From positions 62,001 through 126,000 of the forward strand of contig NZ_FQZN01000017.1 in the NCBI RefSeq assembly GCF_900142015.1: a stretch of DNA of 64,000 nt. The letters run 5' to 3'. The stretch is from Bacteroides stercorirosoris. Lineage in GTDB: Bacteria; Bacteroidota; Bacteroidia; Bacteroidales; Bacteroidaceae. This document shows, piece by piece, positions 55,187-63,402 of this stretch (positions are counted from its first letter, which is position 1; every line of letters begins with the position of its first letter). The notes below the pieces were generated by a model. That model saw only the letters and a list, made by a program, of their open reading frames with translations, was not told where the DNA came from and searched no databases. Both the position numbers and the translations under genes were made by a program.

Positions 55187-55340
55187 TTGCAACGTTGCTG
55201 CTTATAGTTTGCAGTGACGTTGCATATAGCTTGCAGTAATACTGCATATGCTTTGCAGTGATGCTGCATGTGCTTTGCAGTAACGCTGCACCTGTCTTGC
55301 AGTAACGCTGCACCTGTCTTGCAGTAACGCTAAATCATTT
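55187..55340. repeat. 22-bp tandem repeat array 3
   Basis: Seven units with starts exactly 22 bases apart (55187, 55209, 55231, 55253, 55275, 55297, 55319). The consensus begins TTGCAGTAACGCTGCA and is a dyad (TGCAG, five bases, CTGCA). Units five and six are identical and the seventh fades after 14 bases. There are no spacers. It lies between the sigma factor gene and the hairpin cluster. Confidence 0.92.
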
Positions 55341-55558
55341 AGTAAGGGAGATGAAGTGACGATAGCTGACTATCAACACTCATCTTGGTAATTGAAATAT
55401 ATTGTAATATGGGTTCCCACTGCGATAAATATCATTAGAAAAGTCCTTTTATGCACAATATAGGGGGATTGTCACATAGTTGCAAAATGCGGGTTATTTT
55501 TCTGATTTACAGCAGTGTGTGCTCGGAAGTGGTTTGGAAATCAGTGTTGACAAAACGT

Positions 55559-55625
55559 TTGTCGTCACTTATAAGCACATTGTCGTCACTGCCTTCAAAC
55601 CCCGACAGGCAAAGGGTTTGAAGGC
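55559..55625. repeat. TTGTCGTCACT repeats and a 12-bp hairpin
   Basis: TTGTCGTCACT occurs at 55559-55569 and 55580-55590, directly followed by a perfect 12-bp hairpin (55591-55602 and 55614-55625). The same 11-base word, reversed, occurs at 5702-5712. Both strands have 70-codon frames here, but neither looks like a protein. Confidence 0.6.
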
Positions 55626-55736
55626 TATTAGTGCTGAAGTGCTGACAAATATTGAAAAAACTCGATTGAATGACCTGCTTATTACTAATCACTTTTGTTT
55701 CTTTCTGTAGGGATTTGAACAGAGCAGGCATTCATT

Positions 55737-55940
55737 GCGCAGCTCAAGGCTGAAAGCCTTTTATCTTATAGCCCAGGGCAACGCCCTGGGAATTGAGTAA
55801 TGTTTATCCCTGCGCCCTGTAAGGGCATAACAGTACACACTGGCTTTTGCCCTTACAGGGCGTAAGATTGTGGGGTACAATTCATTCCCGGGGCGTTACC
55901 CCGGGCTATAAGATGAAAGCCTTTCAGGCTTGGGCTGCGC
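55737..55940. repeat. 204-bp inverted-repeat (MITE-like) element
   Basis: Outer arms of about 60 bases (from 55737 and back from 55940) run GCGCAGCTCAAGGCTGAAAG against its complement with few mismatches, contain the self-pairing CCCAGGGC and CCCCGGGG blocks, and enclose an inner stem CGCCCTGTAAGGGC (55813) against GCCCTTACAGGGCG (55849-55862). No coding capacity. The symmetrical layout is that of a non-autonomous palindromic element. Confidence 0.8.
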
Positions 55941-56024
55941 TAAATTATCATTTGATTCCTTTTTATACAATTATGAACAGAATAACAATAGCATAACGTA
56001 TATTTGCAGAAAAAACAGTTCATT

Positions 56025-56252
56025 ATGAGAGACCAAGCAGTATTAGTACGCAATGCGGTTAAAAATGAAATTCCCGCATTTGCACTGATCGGAAAAGACA
56101 AGTTCGCATTACAGACTTTAGAATACTATTATGCGCTGGCAAAAGAAGAATGCAGCGAAGAATTCCTTAAAGATTTAAGGGATTTGATAGACAACGATTT
56201 CAAGAAGTTCAAGGAAGAAAATCCAGAGAAGATTAAGGTGCCTGATATGTAA
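56025..56252 (+). CDS. Small conserved-looking cytosolic protein
   Basis: A 75-residue protein, MRDQAVLVRNAVKNEIPAF then LIGKDKFALQTLEYYYALAK, helical and acidic toward the end (CSEEFLKDLRDLIDNDFKKF). I do not recognise a domain. A TATATTTG -7 box at 55999-56006 fixes the start at 56025. It is transcribed alone, with hairpin-rich sequence on both sides. Confidence 0.65.
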   Translation: MRDQAVLVRNAVKNEIPAFALIGKDKFALQTLEYYYALAKEECSEEFLKDLRDLIDNDFKKFKEENPEKIKVPDM

Positions 56253-56286
56253 CGGATGGACTATGGACGAGTCCGCAATATGCCAT

Positions 56287-56355
56287 AAAAAAAGGCTATC
56301 TATCCCAGACAGCCAATCTTTTTGTTAACCTTAAATCTAATACTATGAAAAACAC
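56287..56355 (-). ncRNA. Candidate small RNA
   Basis: On the minus strand a perfect promoter, TTTG (56390-56387), 19 bases, TATCTTTG (56367-56360), is followed within 75 bases by a 7-bp hairpin (56314-56308 with 56300-56294) and seven T residues (56293-56287). The predicted transcript of about 69 nt contains no sizeable frame. No gene lies downstream in this direction within reach, as the neighbouring gene converges on it. It does not match a named RNA that I can recall with confidence. Confidence 0.55.
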
Positions 56356-56359
56356 ATTG

Positions 56360-56390
56360 CAAAGATACGGACTTTGGGGATATCTCCAAA
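56360..56390 (-). promoter_or_regulatory. Promoter of the candidate small RNA
   Basis: TTTG-N19-TATCTTTG on the minus strand, exactly the Bacteroides consensus. The plus strand here reads as a 24-codon frame from 56344 (MKNTLQRYGLWGYLQ), which is more likely fortuitous. Confidence 0.65.
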
Positions 56391-56628
56391 TTTTCAGCTC
56401 CGGACAGGCGTTTTTATAACATGGTTTAATAAGTCTGATGACCTTGTTAACTTCTCAAGTCCGTTGTGTTAAAAATTAACATGAGCAAAAACTAAGATGA
56501 AACTAAACTGCAAGATTATTGGATATATGCAAAAGAATTGTTAAATTCGCAAATAGAACGATTGCACTTTTTTCCTTTTACTTTGTTTATAGTATAAAGA
56601 TGCGAAGTATTCATTTAAAATAAGGTTG

Positions 56629-57726
56629 ATGTTGAAAGGAGTTATCTTCTGGTTGTGCATAGTGCTACCTCTCGCTTTGTTTGCGCAAAATGAGAGGAAT
56701 GACTCCATCATGCATGATAGCCTCACCACCGGCAAGCAACAGGGAGGCTTTATGAAAGCTATAAAGAAGTTCCTCAACTTCAATGACTTCGACACCACCT
56801 ACATAAGCCCCAACCGTTACAACTACGCCTTAATGCTGGACCACTTCACGAACTACGAGTATTACTCTGTAGGCACGGGTGCTCCCGAACCCCAGCGACT
56901 CCGCTTCACACCCAACCCTCATAACAAGATAGGCGCTTACTTCGGATGGCGCTGGATATTCTTAGGATGGTCTGTCGATACGGACGGACTTATCGGAAAG
57001 AAAAGCGGAAAAAACAGAGGGACGGAGTTCGATCTCAGCCTTTATAGTTCTAAATTAGGGGTAGATATATTCTACCGCCGTACAGGAAACGACTACAAGA
57101 TACACAATGTGACAGGCTTTTCCGACCGCATCCCGTCCAATTACTCGGAGGACTTCAACGGCTTGAAAGTGAATATGAAGGGACTGAATCTATACTATAT
57201 CTTCAATAACCGCCGTTTCTCCTATCCGGCTGCTTTCAGCCAGTCCACCAATCAACGCCGGAATGCGGGTTCACTCATAGCCGGACTCTCCGTGTCTACG
57301 CACAATCTGAAGTTCGATTACACAAAGTTGCCCGAAGTCATCCTGGAGACGATGAATGCCGGCATGAAAGTAAGACATATAAAATACACGAACATCAGCC
57401 TCAACTTCGGTTATGCTTACAACTGGGTGTTCGCACGCAACTGCCTTGCTTGCCTGTCACTCAGTCCGGCAGTCGCCTATAAGACCTCACGCATTGAAAA
57501 GGAGGCAGAAGAGCCAAGTGACTGGTACAAAAACTTCAATATAGACTTTATATTGCGGGCAGGTGTGGTGTACAACAACAGTAAATACTTTGTCGGTACC
57601 TCGTTTCTGGGCAGAACGTACGATTACTATCGGGATAATTTCTCACTGAACAACGGATTCGGTACACTGCAAGTATATGCCGGATTCAACTTCTATCTGA
57701 AAAAAGAGCACCGGAAGAAGAAATAA
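56629..57726 (+). CDS. DUF4421 family protein
   Basis: A 365-residue protein with a signal peptide (FWLCIVLPLALFAQ) and a beta-rich body: FDTTYISPNRYNYALML, GAYFGWRWIFLGWSVD, SLYSSKLGVDIFYRRTGNDY and a C-terminal GFGTLQVYAGFNFYLKK. This is the DUF4421 pattern, probably an outer-membrane beta-barrel; function unknown. The ATG at 56629 is used rather than the TTG before it. The stop is 10 bases from the convergent DUF4250 gene. Confidence 0.8.
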   Translation: MLKGVIFWLCIVLPLALFAQNERNDSIMHDSLTTGKQQGGFMKAIKKFLNFNDFDTTYISPNRYNYALMLDHFTNYEYYSVGTGAPEPQRLRFTPNPHNKIGAYFGWRWIFLGWSVDTDGLIGKKSGKNRGTEFDLSLYSSKLGVDIFYRRTGNDYKIHNVTGFSDRIPSNYSEDFNGLKVNMKGLNLYYIFNNRRFSYPAAFSQSTNQRRNAGSLIAGLSVSTHNLKFDYTKLPEVILETMNAGMKVRHIKYTNISLNFGYAYNWVFARNCLACLSLSPAVAYKTSRIEKEAEEPSDWYKNFNIDFILRAGVVYNNSKYFVGTSFLGRTYDYYRDNFSLNNGFGTLQVYAGFNFYLKKEHRKKK

Positions 57727-57736
57727 TCACCGGGAA

Positions 57737-57913
57737 TTACCAGAACTTATTATGTTCGGCGCTATATTCAAATCCGACGGACTGCAACAGTCCTACAATC
57801 ATTTCCTTACTGACATTCATATCATCGCAAAGTTCGTCCAGCGAAGAATAACAATCACGCAGTTTCATGTTGATGAAGCTGAAAAGCATCATCGGGTCTT
57901 TAGGCAATTCCAT
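57737..57913 (-). CDS. DUF4250 family small protein
   Basis: A 58-residue protein reading MELPKDPMMLFSFINMKLRD, then CYSSLDELCDDMNVSKEMIV and GLLQSVGFEYSAEHNKFW. The start LPKDPMMLxSxxNxKLRD and the YSSLDELC core are the hallmarks of the small DUF4250 proteins of unknown role, which look like a minimal helical DNA- or protein-binding fold. It lies alone between DUF4421 and the STN-domain gene. Confidence 0.85.
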   Translation of the reverse strand: MELPKDPMMLFSFINMKLRDCYSSLDELCDDMNVSKEMIVGLLQSVGFEYSAEHNKFW

Positions 57914-57969
57914 TTTTTATACTAATACTTATTGATTCCGGCTGCAAAATTACAACTATCCGTATAATC

Positions 57970-59523
57970 TTACTCCTCCTGCGGGCCTATTTTTTCTATC
58001 TTTAACGCTACCTGCTCTATAATCTTGCTGAGTCCTTCCTCCAATGGAATGACATTGAAGTCCTCCCAGAAGTCTTTATCATATTTGTATTCTTCTTCGG
58101 CAAGAACCGTACGTGTCGGCAGCCTTTCGGCACGCGGAAAACGCACCACGTTCTCATTATCAACCCTGCACGTCACCATCTCGAACCAGGTATGCAGGAT
58201 AGGATTACTGAAGAAAGCACGTTTCCGTTTCATCCTGAAGTACTGGTCACCACGGATATGATGAATATAATAAGTCCCGTTCCAGGGCTTGTAAGAGATG
58301 GTATATACTATCTTCTGAGCTGTAAGGTTTACTTTGGGCGCCTGGCGGACCACAAAAATACGTGTAGCTTTCTTGATGTGTTTAGGCTGCATCTCGATGC
58401 GTGCCTGCACCAAAGCTCCATTTTCCGAGTCGATGTACAGCGCTCCACAATAAAGCGGCTCCTTGACTGTGTGCCTTTGCTCAAAATAAACCACATTGAC
58501 GCAACGGTCGTCTATAAAAGCGATGTCACCGGAGGTATATACATAGGGATTGTCCACTGCGTCAACAGAGAAGAAGTCCGGCAAATCTTTCATTATGTCC
58601 AGTTGTAGGCAAGCCTGGATGCCGGCCCTTATCTTAGCTACCAGGCTATCCGTACTTTCCCGGTTGTCAATCCGGCTCATCTTCAAGAGTTTCACCTGGT
58701 CGAAAGCATTTTTCTCCTTCAAAGAAGTTTTGTAGACCTTGAATACAGCTTCCGTCAGACTTTGGAATTTATTCTTCAACTGGACTCCCTCACGATAGAA
58801 CGTGGTCAGATAGACGGGGTCCAATGAATAGTTTTCCTCGCGGCGTTCCAGCATTTCCCGCAACAGTTTCTTGGGTTCCACCAGCCTTATCAATACTTCC
58901 TGCAAAGGAACCACCTTAGGTTCCAGATTCAACACATTGTCGCGGCCAACCAACGTAGCCGCCTCAATGCTTTGCGCCATATATCCCAGATGGGAAAAAG
59001 AAAGGTTGCTGCTTTTCAGGGAGTCCGGCAAATGAAGCCGGAACTCCCCGTCTTTATTTGAAACATTACCTATTGAAGTTCCTTGAATTATGACTGACGC
59101 ATTGGGCACAGGTTCACCCGTTTCCTTATCCCGCAAAACACCGGTGATAGTGGAGAAAGCAAATTGAATAACCACCGGGGGCTTTTCTGTCCTTACAACC
59201 CTTTCAGCAGGAGGCAGAATCAGGATATGCTGTCCTATCACTTTCAGCTCCAATGCTTTGTTGCCTATTATTTCATAAATGGCCTGCCGGACGGTACATT
59301 TCTGCCCCTTCGTCTTCACTACGGCATCATTATTCACCACCTTGCTGTCATAGACAAAAAGATATCCGGACTGCTCCGAAACTTTCCCCAGCAAGGCATA
59401 TACCGTCCCTTTCATCCGTGGCAACCTGATGACACGTTCCAGCACATCTCCCCCATCCGCTTTCATGTTGCCGATGATGAAAAGCAGTCCCAAAAGGATG
59501 ACGGGGAAACGGTGCTGTTTCAT
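57970..59523 (-). CDS. STN and carboxypeptidase-regulatory-like domain protein without a barrel
   Basis: A 517-residue exported protein: signal peptide, secretin/TonB short N-terminal (STN) domain (GTVYALLGKVSEQSGYLFVYD, then VRQAIYEIIGNKALELKV), a carboxypeptidase-regulatory-like domain (TGVLRDKETGEPVPNASVII, LSFSHLGYMAQSIE), and a 300-residue domain (LDPVYLTTFYREGVQLKNKF onwards) shared with the protein at 61002. There is no TonB plug or beta-barrel. STN domains normally contact FecR-type anti-sigma factors, and a FecR gene lies 18 bases upstream. The protein is likely periplasmic or at the outer membrane's inner face. Confidence 0.82.
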   Translation of the reverse strand: MKQHRFPVILLGLLFIIGNMKADGGDVLERVIRLPRMKGTVYALLGKVSEQSGYLFVYDSKVVNNDAVVKTKGQKCTVRQAIYEIIGNKALELKVIGQHILILPPAERVVRTEKPPVVIQFAFSTITGVLRDKETGEPVPNASVIIQGTSIGNVSNKDGEFRLHLPDSLKSSNLSFSHLGYMAQSIEAATLVGRDNVLNLEPKVVPLQEVLIRLVEPKKLLREMLERREENYSLDPVYLTTFYREGVQLKNKFQSLTEAVFKVYKTSLKEKNAFDQVKLLKMSRIDNRESTDSLVAKIRAGIQACLQLDIMKDLPDFFSVDAVDNPYVYTSGDIAFIDDRCVNVVYFEQRHTVKEPLYCGALYIDSENGALVQARIEMQPKHIKKATRIFVVRQAPKVNLTAQKIVYTISYKPWNGTYYIHHIRGDQYFRMKRKRAFFSNPILHTWFEMVTCRVDNENVVRFPRAERLPTRTVLAEEEYKYDKDFWEDFNVIPLEEGLSKIIEQVALKIEKIGPQEE

Positions 59524-59541
59524 AGTTTTACAAATTAGAAT

Positions 59542-60402
59542 CTATCGTTCGGACAAAATCAATTTATCACCTTCGCGGGAACACTTCAGAGTAAGTGCCC
59601 AACAAATCAGTTCAGCCACCGCTTCGGGCGAACTGTCTTCAAATTCGATAGTCAGCTTCCGTTTTCCTAAAGCTGACGAACCGGCCTTTATCTGCAAGGC
59701 AGAAGCTTCCGCATTTACTACTCGCAGGACATCTTCCAGACACTCGTCCTTGAAACGTATATTCCGGGTATAGCGCCCGAATGCATCGAAATCTGTCGTC
59801 TCGCTCAACTGCAACTGTTGCGCCTGTAACGTCACTGTTTCTCCTGCATTCACAAACACGCTTTGCCCGCCTTGCTTCATAGAAACCTTCACCTTGCCCC
59901 GCTGTACGGACAGTTTGAAGGGGCCATCCTCGTGACTACGGACATTGAAAGCCGTGCCCAGGACCTCTATCCGCACCTTCTCTGTTTCAATAAGGAAAGC
60001 TTGCGCCTGCTTTTTAGCCACATCAAAAAAGGCTTCTCCCTGCAGGTTGACCATTCTTTTGTCCGTAGCAAAATGTTCGGGATACTGTAAAGTGCTTTCC
60101 TGTGCCAGATAAACAACCGAGCCGTCTTCAAGGGTAGTGACCAGTGTAGACGACTCCCGGTTCTCTTGTGTCACCAGATTCAAATCTACATCCCCACTTC
60201 CCGGCACAAACCACAAGGCGGACGCCAGCCAGACAAAACCCGCAATCACGGCAGCCACCATCGTTCCCCATTTCAGGAGAAGCGTGCGGCGCACTGCACG
60301 TCCTCGTCCTGCCTCTGCCAACAGGTGGTCTTCATTCAAACGGGCATACAAACGTTCCCATGCCTCATCCGTCTTCGTCCTATTTTTATTCACTTCAATC
60401 AT
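59542..60402 (-). CDS. FecR-family anti-sigma factor
   Basis: A 286-residue protein: cytosolic N-terminus (DEAWERLYARLNEDHLLAEA), a membrane segment at about 46-68 (LLLKWGTMVAAVIAGFVWLASALWF) and a periplasmic FecR domain (TTLEDGSVVYLAQESTLQYPEHF, VEVLGTAFNVRSHEDG type motifs) with the DUF4974-like C-terminal secretin-fold (LTIEFEDSSPEAVAELI). It overlaps the sigma gene by four bases, so the two are co-translated. It should hold the sigma factor until an STN protein signals. Confidence 0.92.
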   Translation of the reverse strand: MIEVNKNRTKTDEAWERLYARLNEDHLLAEAGRGRAVRRTLLLKWGTMVAAVIAGFVWLASALWFVPGSGDVDLNLVTQENRESSTLVTTLEDGSVVYLAQESTLQYPEHFATDKRMVNLQGEAFFDVAKKQAQAFLIETEKVRIEVLGTAFNVRSHEDGPFKLSVQRGKVKVSMKQGGQSVFVNAGETVTLQAQQLQLSETTDFDAFGRYTRNIRFKDECLEDVLRVVNAEASALQIKAGSSALGKRKLTIEFEDSSPEAVAELICWALTLKCSREGDKLILSER

Positions 60403-60953
60403 CTCGTAAGAATATAATTATCAATTTCATTTCGTAAGGTCCGGAGCGCTTTCGTCATCTCAGCCTCTACCGTCTTGACGGACAGAGAGAGCAGCGAGGC
60501 AATCTCCGTATATTTCTTTCCCTCCATGCGGTGCATTTCAAAAATCCGCAGTCTCCGTCCGGGCAGTTTATCGAGGGTGTGACGAATCAGCCCCTGCAAC
60601 TCTTCATACTCCAACTGCCGATGAGGATCGGACGCCTGCTGAGCAGTGGCATCACTTGCCAATACATACTCCCGATACCGCTCCTTGACCTCCTTGTGCT
60701 GGCAGTATTGAAGAGCCTCATTGCGCACGGCCTTGTACAGATAGCTTTTTACGGACTGGAAAATCTGCAAGTGTTCCCGGTCTTTCCAAAAGACGTAAAA
60801 CAATTCTTCCACAATTTCCTCAGCCGCCTCCATCTCTCCCGTAATGCCTGCGGCATACCAGCAAAGAGGGGAATAGTAACGGCGGAAGATTTCCTCAAAC
60901 GCCTTTATATCGCCCTCTTTTACTTTAGTCAGTATGAATAGTTCATTCAGCAT
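60399..60953 (-). CDS. ECF sigma factor (FecI-like)
   Basis: A 184-residue sigma-70 family protein: region 2 (FEEIFRRYYSPLCWYAAGITGEMEAAEEIVEELFYVFWK) and region 4 (LDKLPGRRLRIFEMHRMEGKKYTEIASLLSLSVKTVEAEM). Typical FecI-like Bacteroides member, coupled to the FecR gene by overlap. The gene at 61002 ends 48 bases upstream of its start and may be transcribed with it. Confidence 0.93.
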   Translation of the reverse strand: MLNELFILTKVKEGDIKAFEEIFRRYYSPLCWYAAGITGEMEAAEEIVEELFYVFWKDREHLQIFQSVKSYLYKAVRNEALQYCQHKEVKERYREYVLASDATAQQASDPHRQLEYEELQGLIRHTLDKLPGRRLRIFEMHRMEGKKYTEIASLLSLSVKTVEAEMTKALRTLRNEIDNYILTR

Positions 60954-61001
60954 ATCCCGGAATTATTGTGGTCTCCAAATATAAGCAAAACTATCTGAAA
61001 T

Positions 61002-62264
61002 CTAACGTGATTGCTTTTTCAATTTGCTCACTGCATGCTCCAGAGACTCCGTAGGTTCAATAATGTTGTATGCTTTCCAGAAGTCTTCGTTCCAGTATTC
61101 GTCTACCATATCATAGAATACTTGCTTTTCCTTGAACGCTTTCTTGCTGGGAATGGCTGCGAAGTTACTCTCTTTCCTGTCCGTCACCACCATTTCGGAG
61201 AATGCCGTGTAGCTCGAAGAGAACAAACGCTTTTTCCAGTCGCACTTGAAACGTATTTCATTCCGGATATAATTCAGATATGTCCGTCCATCCTTTTCCT
61301 TATACGTCACCAGGTAAGAGACTTCCTGTGGTCTGAACCGCAACCCGAGAGGTTTCTTATGGAGAATAGCCTCCACCGCCTTCACCCTGTTCTGCATATC
61401 CAATGAAAACTCCGCACGGGTGAATGCCAGTTTCTCAAAATCAATATAGATTTTTCCGTAGAACAGCGCATACATCAGGCTGACTCTGGGGCGGAAACTG
61501 ACCACGTACTGCATGCGGTTGTCCAGATTCACGGGTTCCTCTATGCGAAAATCATAGTAATTCAGGTTTTCTATGCTCAGCAATGCATCCCCATTCTTCA
61601 CAATATCCAGATAGATGGAGAGATTAGGCCCGCCCACTACCTTAACAGCCAGTGTATCGCCCGTCTTCTGACTCAACAGCCGACGGCCCTTCTGCAACTG
61701 CACCTTATCATTCGACGGTTCACGGTCACTGTATGCCGTTTTAGAGACATCTATGACAGCTTCCGACACACTGATGTAACGGCGCCTCTTCTGTACGGTC
61801 TCCCGATAGAACGCGGTCAGCAGATTTTTGTCCACGGCATAGTTCGCCGGGATTTTCTTGATAGCCTCTTCCACAAGTCCGCGGGCGTTATTGCCGAAGA
61901 TGACAATCTCATTCAGCATATTAGGAGCCGGCAGCATCCAGATTGTCAGATCGGATACATCTTTATTTTCTTTCAGGGAGATTTGAGTATTAAGATATCC
62001 GATATGGGAAACTTCCAGTCCACGAACGACTTCCGCATCCTTAATCTTCAAAGAGAACACACCGTCCGCATTCGTAACGGTTCCGATATTCGTACCGGGA
62101 ACAGACACATTCACGTTTTCCAGCTTCCTCTTGTTATCCTTATTCTTCACTATCCCTGTGACAGTGAAATAGCTTTCAACTTCGTCCTGTGCCCATAGAG
62201 GTGAAACGTCCAATAGCAAAAATGCCATCAACCACCCAAATGTAATTCCAACTAACTTTTTCAT
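61002..62264 (-). CDS. Carboxypeptidase-regulatory-like domain protein
   Basis: A 420-residue exported protein: signal peptide (ITFGWLMAFLLLDVSPLWAQ), one carboxypeptidase-regulatory-like domain (TVTGIVKNKDNKRKLENVNVSVPG to EVSHIGYLNTQISLK) and the same roughly 290-residue domain as in the STN protein at 57970 (KNLLTAFYRETVQKRRRYIS, ISEAVIDV type pattern, DEYWNEDFWKAYNIIEP near the end). It lacks the STN domain. Function unknown; surface or periplasmic. Likely a paralogue that works with, or is controlled by, the sigma/FecR pair next to it. Confidence 0.8.
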   Translation of the reverse strand: MKKLVGITFGWLMAFLLLDVSPLWAQDEVESYFTVTGIVKNKDNKRKLENVNVSVPGTNIGTVTNADGVFSLKIKDAEVVRGLEVSHIGYLNTQISLKENKDVSDLTIWMLPAPNMLNEIVIFGNNARGLVEEAIKKIPANYAVDKNLLTAFYRETVQKRRRYISVSEAVIDVSKTAYSDREPSNDKVQLQKGRRLLSQKTGDTLAVKVVGGPNLSIYLDIVKNGDALLSIENLNYYDFRIEEPVNLDNRMQYVVSFRPRVSLMYALFYGKIYIDFEKLAFTRAEFSLDMQNRVKAVEAILHKKPLGLRFRPQEVSYLVTYKEKDGRTYLNYIRNEIRFKCDWKKRLFSSSYTAFSEMVVTDRKESNFAAIPSKKAFKEKQVFYDMVDEYWNEDFWKAYNIIEPTESLEHAVSKLKKQSR

Positions 62265-62527
62265 CTTCGTATGATTTTAAAGGTGAACAATTCTTGTCTT
62301 CTACATATAAGATTGCCCAGAACTGAAAAACCCTATCAATTTACGAAGAAAAAATAAGGAAAATGTTTCTGAAAGGAAATATTTCCAACAAACCTCATCT
62401 AACCGCCCAATAGTGAAAGAATACAAAAACAGCCACTAATCATTTGCATATGCGAACATTGATTCAAACCTATTGTTCTCTTGCGATGAATAGACAAAGT
62501 ATTCACCTTACAAAACATTTAACAGCT

Positions 62528-62983
62528 ATGAGAACAATTCATCTGATAGTCATTCATTGTTCCGCAACAAAGGAAAATGATACGTTAACAGAAATGGAGT
62601 TAGAAAAGTCGCACCGGCAACGTGGGTTAAATGGTATCGGCTACCATTATTATATCCGGAAGAACGGGGATATAAAAAGCACACGCCACATTCGGAAGCC
62701 TGGGGCGCATGCGAGAGGTCACAATATTAATAGTATTGCGATATGCTATGAGGGTGGACTCAATTGTCATGGAGTCCCCAAAGATACACGCACCGAATGG
62801 CAAAAGCACTCCATGACAGTCTTACTCAGGACGCTTCTCATCGATTTCCCGCTATGCCACATCTGCGGACATCGCGATTTACCTCAAATGGCTGATGCCA
62901 ACTCACAGGTAGAACCGGAATCCTGGCTGGAAGAATGTCCCTGTTTTGATGCCGCTACGGAGTTCAGGAATTTACGCCAATAA
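62528..62983 (+). CDS. N-acetylmuramoyl-L-alanine amidase (phage-type)
   Basis: A 151-residue Amidase_2-fold protein: IHLIVIHCSATKEN (first zinc histidine), GIGYHYYIRKNGDI, GAHARGHNINSIAICYEGGL, and CGHRDLPQ with the C-terminal PCFDA, which supply zinc ligands and active site. It cleaves the bond between MurNAc and L-Ala of peptidoglycan. No signal peptide is seen from the ATG at 62528. Close forms are common in Bacteroides mobile elements and phages, and the next feature is a truncated regulator beside a repeat, so a mobile origin is plausible. Confidence 0.85.
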   Translation: MRTIHLIVIHCSATKENDTLTEMELEKSHRQRGLNGIGYHYYIRKNGDIKSTRHIRKPGAHARGHNINSIAICYEGGLNCHGVPKDTRTEWQKHSMTVLLRTLLIDFPLCHICGHRDLPQMADANSQVEPESWLEECPCFDAATEFRNLRQ

Positions 62984-63013
62984 GGTTTCTTCAGAGGGGA
63001 TCGCCTTTGCCCG

Positions 63014-63254
63014 TTATCTGTTCCGGTAATTCAGAGGTGAAACCCCTTTGTATCTTTTAAAGAATTTGCTCAGTACGGCCTGGTCCGAGAAATTCAGTTC
63101 TTCGGCTATCTGTGATATAGGTATATTCGTTTCATCCAACACCTTGCAGACTTCGCACATAAGTGACTGGCTAATCCAGGAGTACATCGTCTTGTTTGAC
63201 AGTTCTTTGACCACACGTCCCCAAGTATTGGGGAGTAACGTATAATTTCACCAA
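63014..63254 (-). pseudogene. AraC-family regulator remnant with a frameshift
   Basis: Reading leftwards: VKLYVTPQYLG, then a one-base shift at a run of four C residues (63219-63222), then RVVKELSNKTMYSWISQSL, IPISQIAEELNFSDQAVLSK and FFKRYKGVSPLNYRNR. This is the two-helix-turn-helix end of an AraC protein. The N-terminal sensing domain and first half are gone, ending at a TAA (63255). Beyond that lies a tandem repeat, CGTGCCAAATA (63263-63284), which marks the break. Not functional. Confidence 0.75.
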
Positions 63255-63340
63255 TTAAGACGCGTGCCAAATACGTGCCAAATATAAGGCAAATATCGAT
63301 AAACATATCATAACAAGCCAACACCCTCAAAACGCAGAAA

Positions 63341-63368
63341 GAGCCGTAGGTCATTGCCCTACAGCTCA
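63341..63368 (-). terminator. Terminator of dnaK
   Basis: A 10-bp stem with one G-T wobble (63341-63350 and 63359-63368) around an 8-base loop, 35 bases past the dnaK stop. The T tract is short. Confidence 0.65.
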
Positions 63369-63402
63369 TTCTTTTAATATTCTAATCGTTTATCAATCGA
63401 TT

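Noticed and set aside
55122-55313. 64-codon frame across array 3
   Set aside because: The 22-base period is not a multiple of three, so the frame reads each unit differently, and the product is low-complexity.
55480-55731. Overlapping 75-codon frames on both strands
   Set aside because: The region is filled with short repeats and a perfect hairpin; neither frame has recognisable composition.
63106-63369. 87-codon frame overlapping the AraC remnant
   Set aside because: It reads out of frame through the regulator fragment and the tandem repeat; no protein signature.
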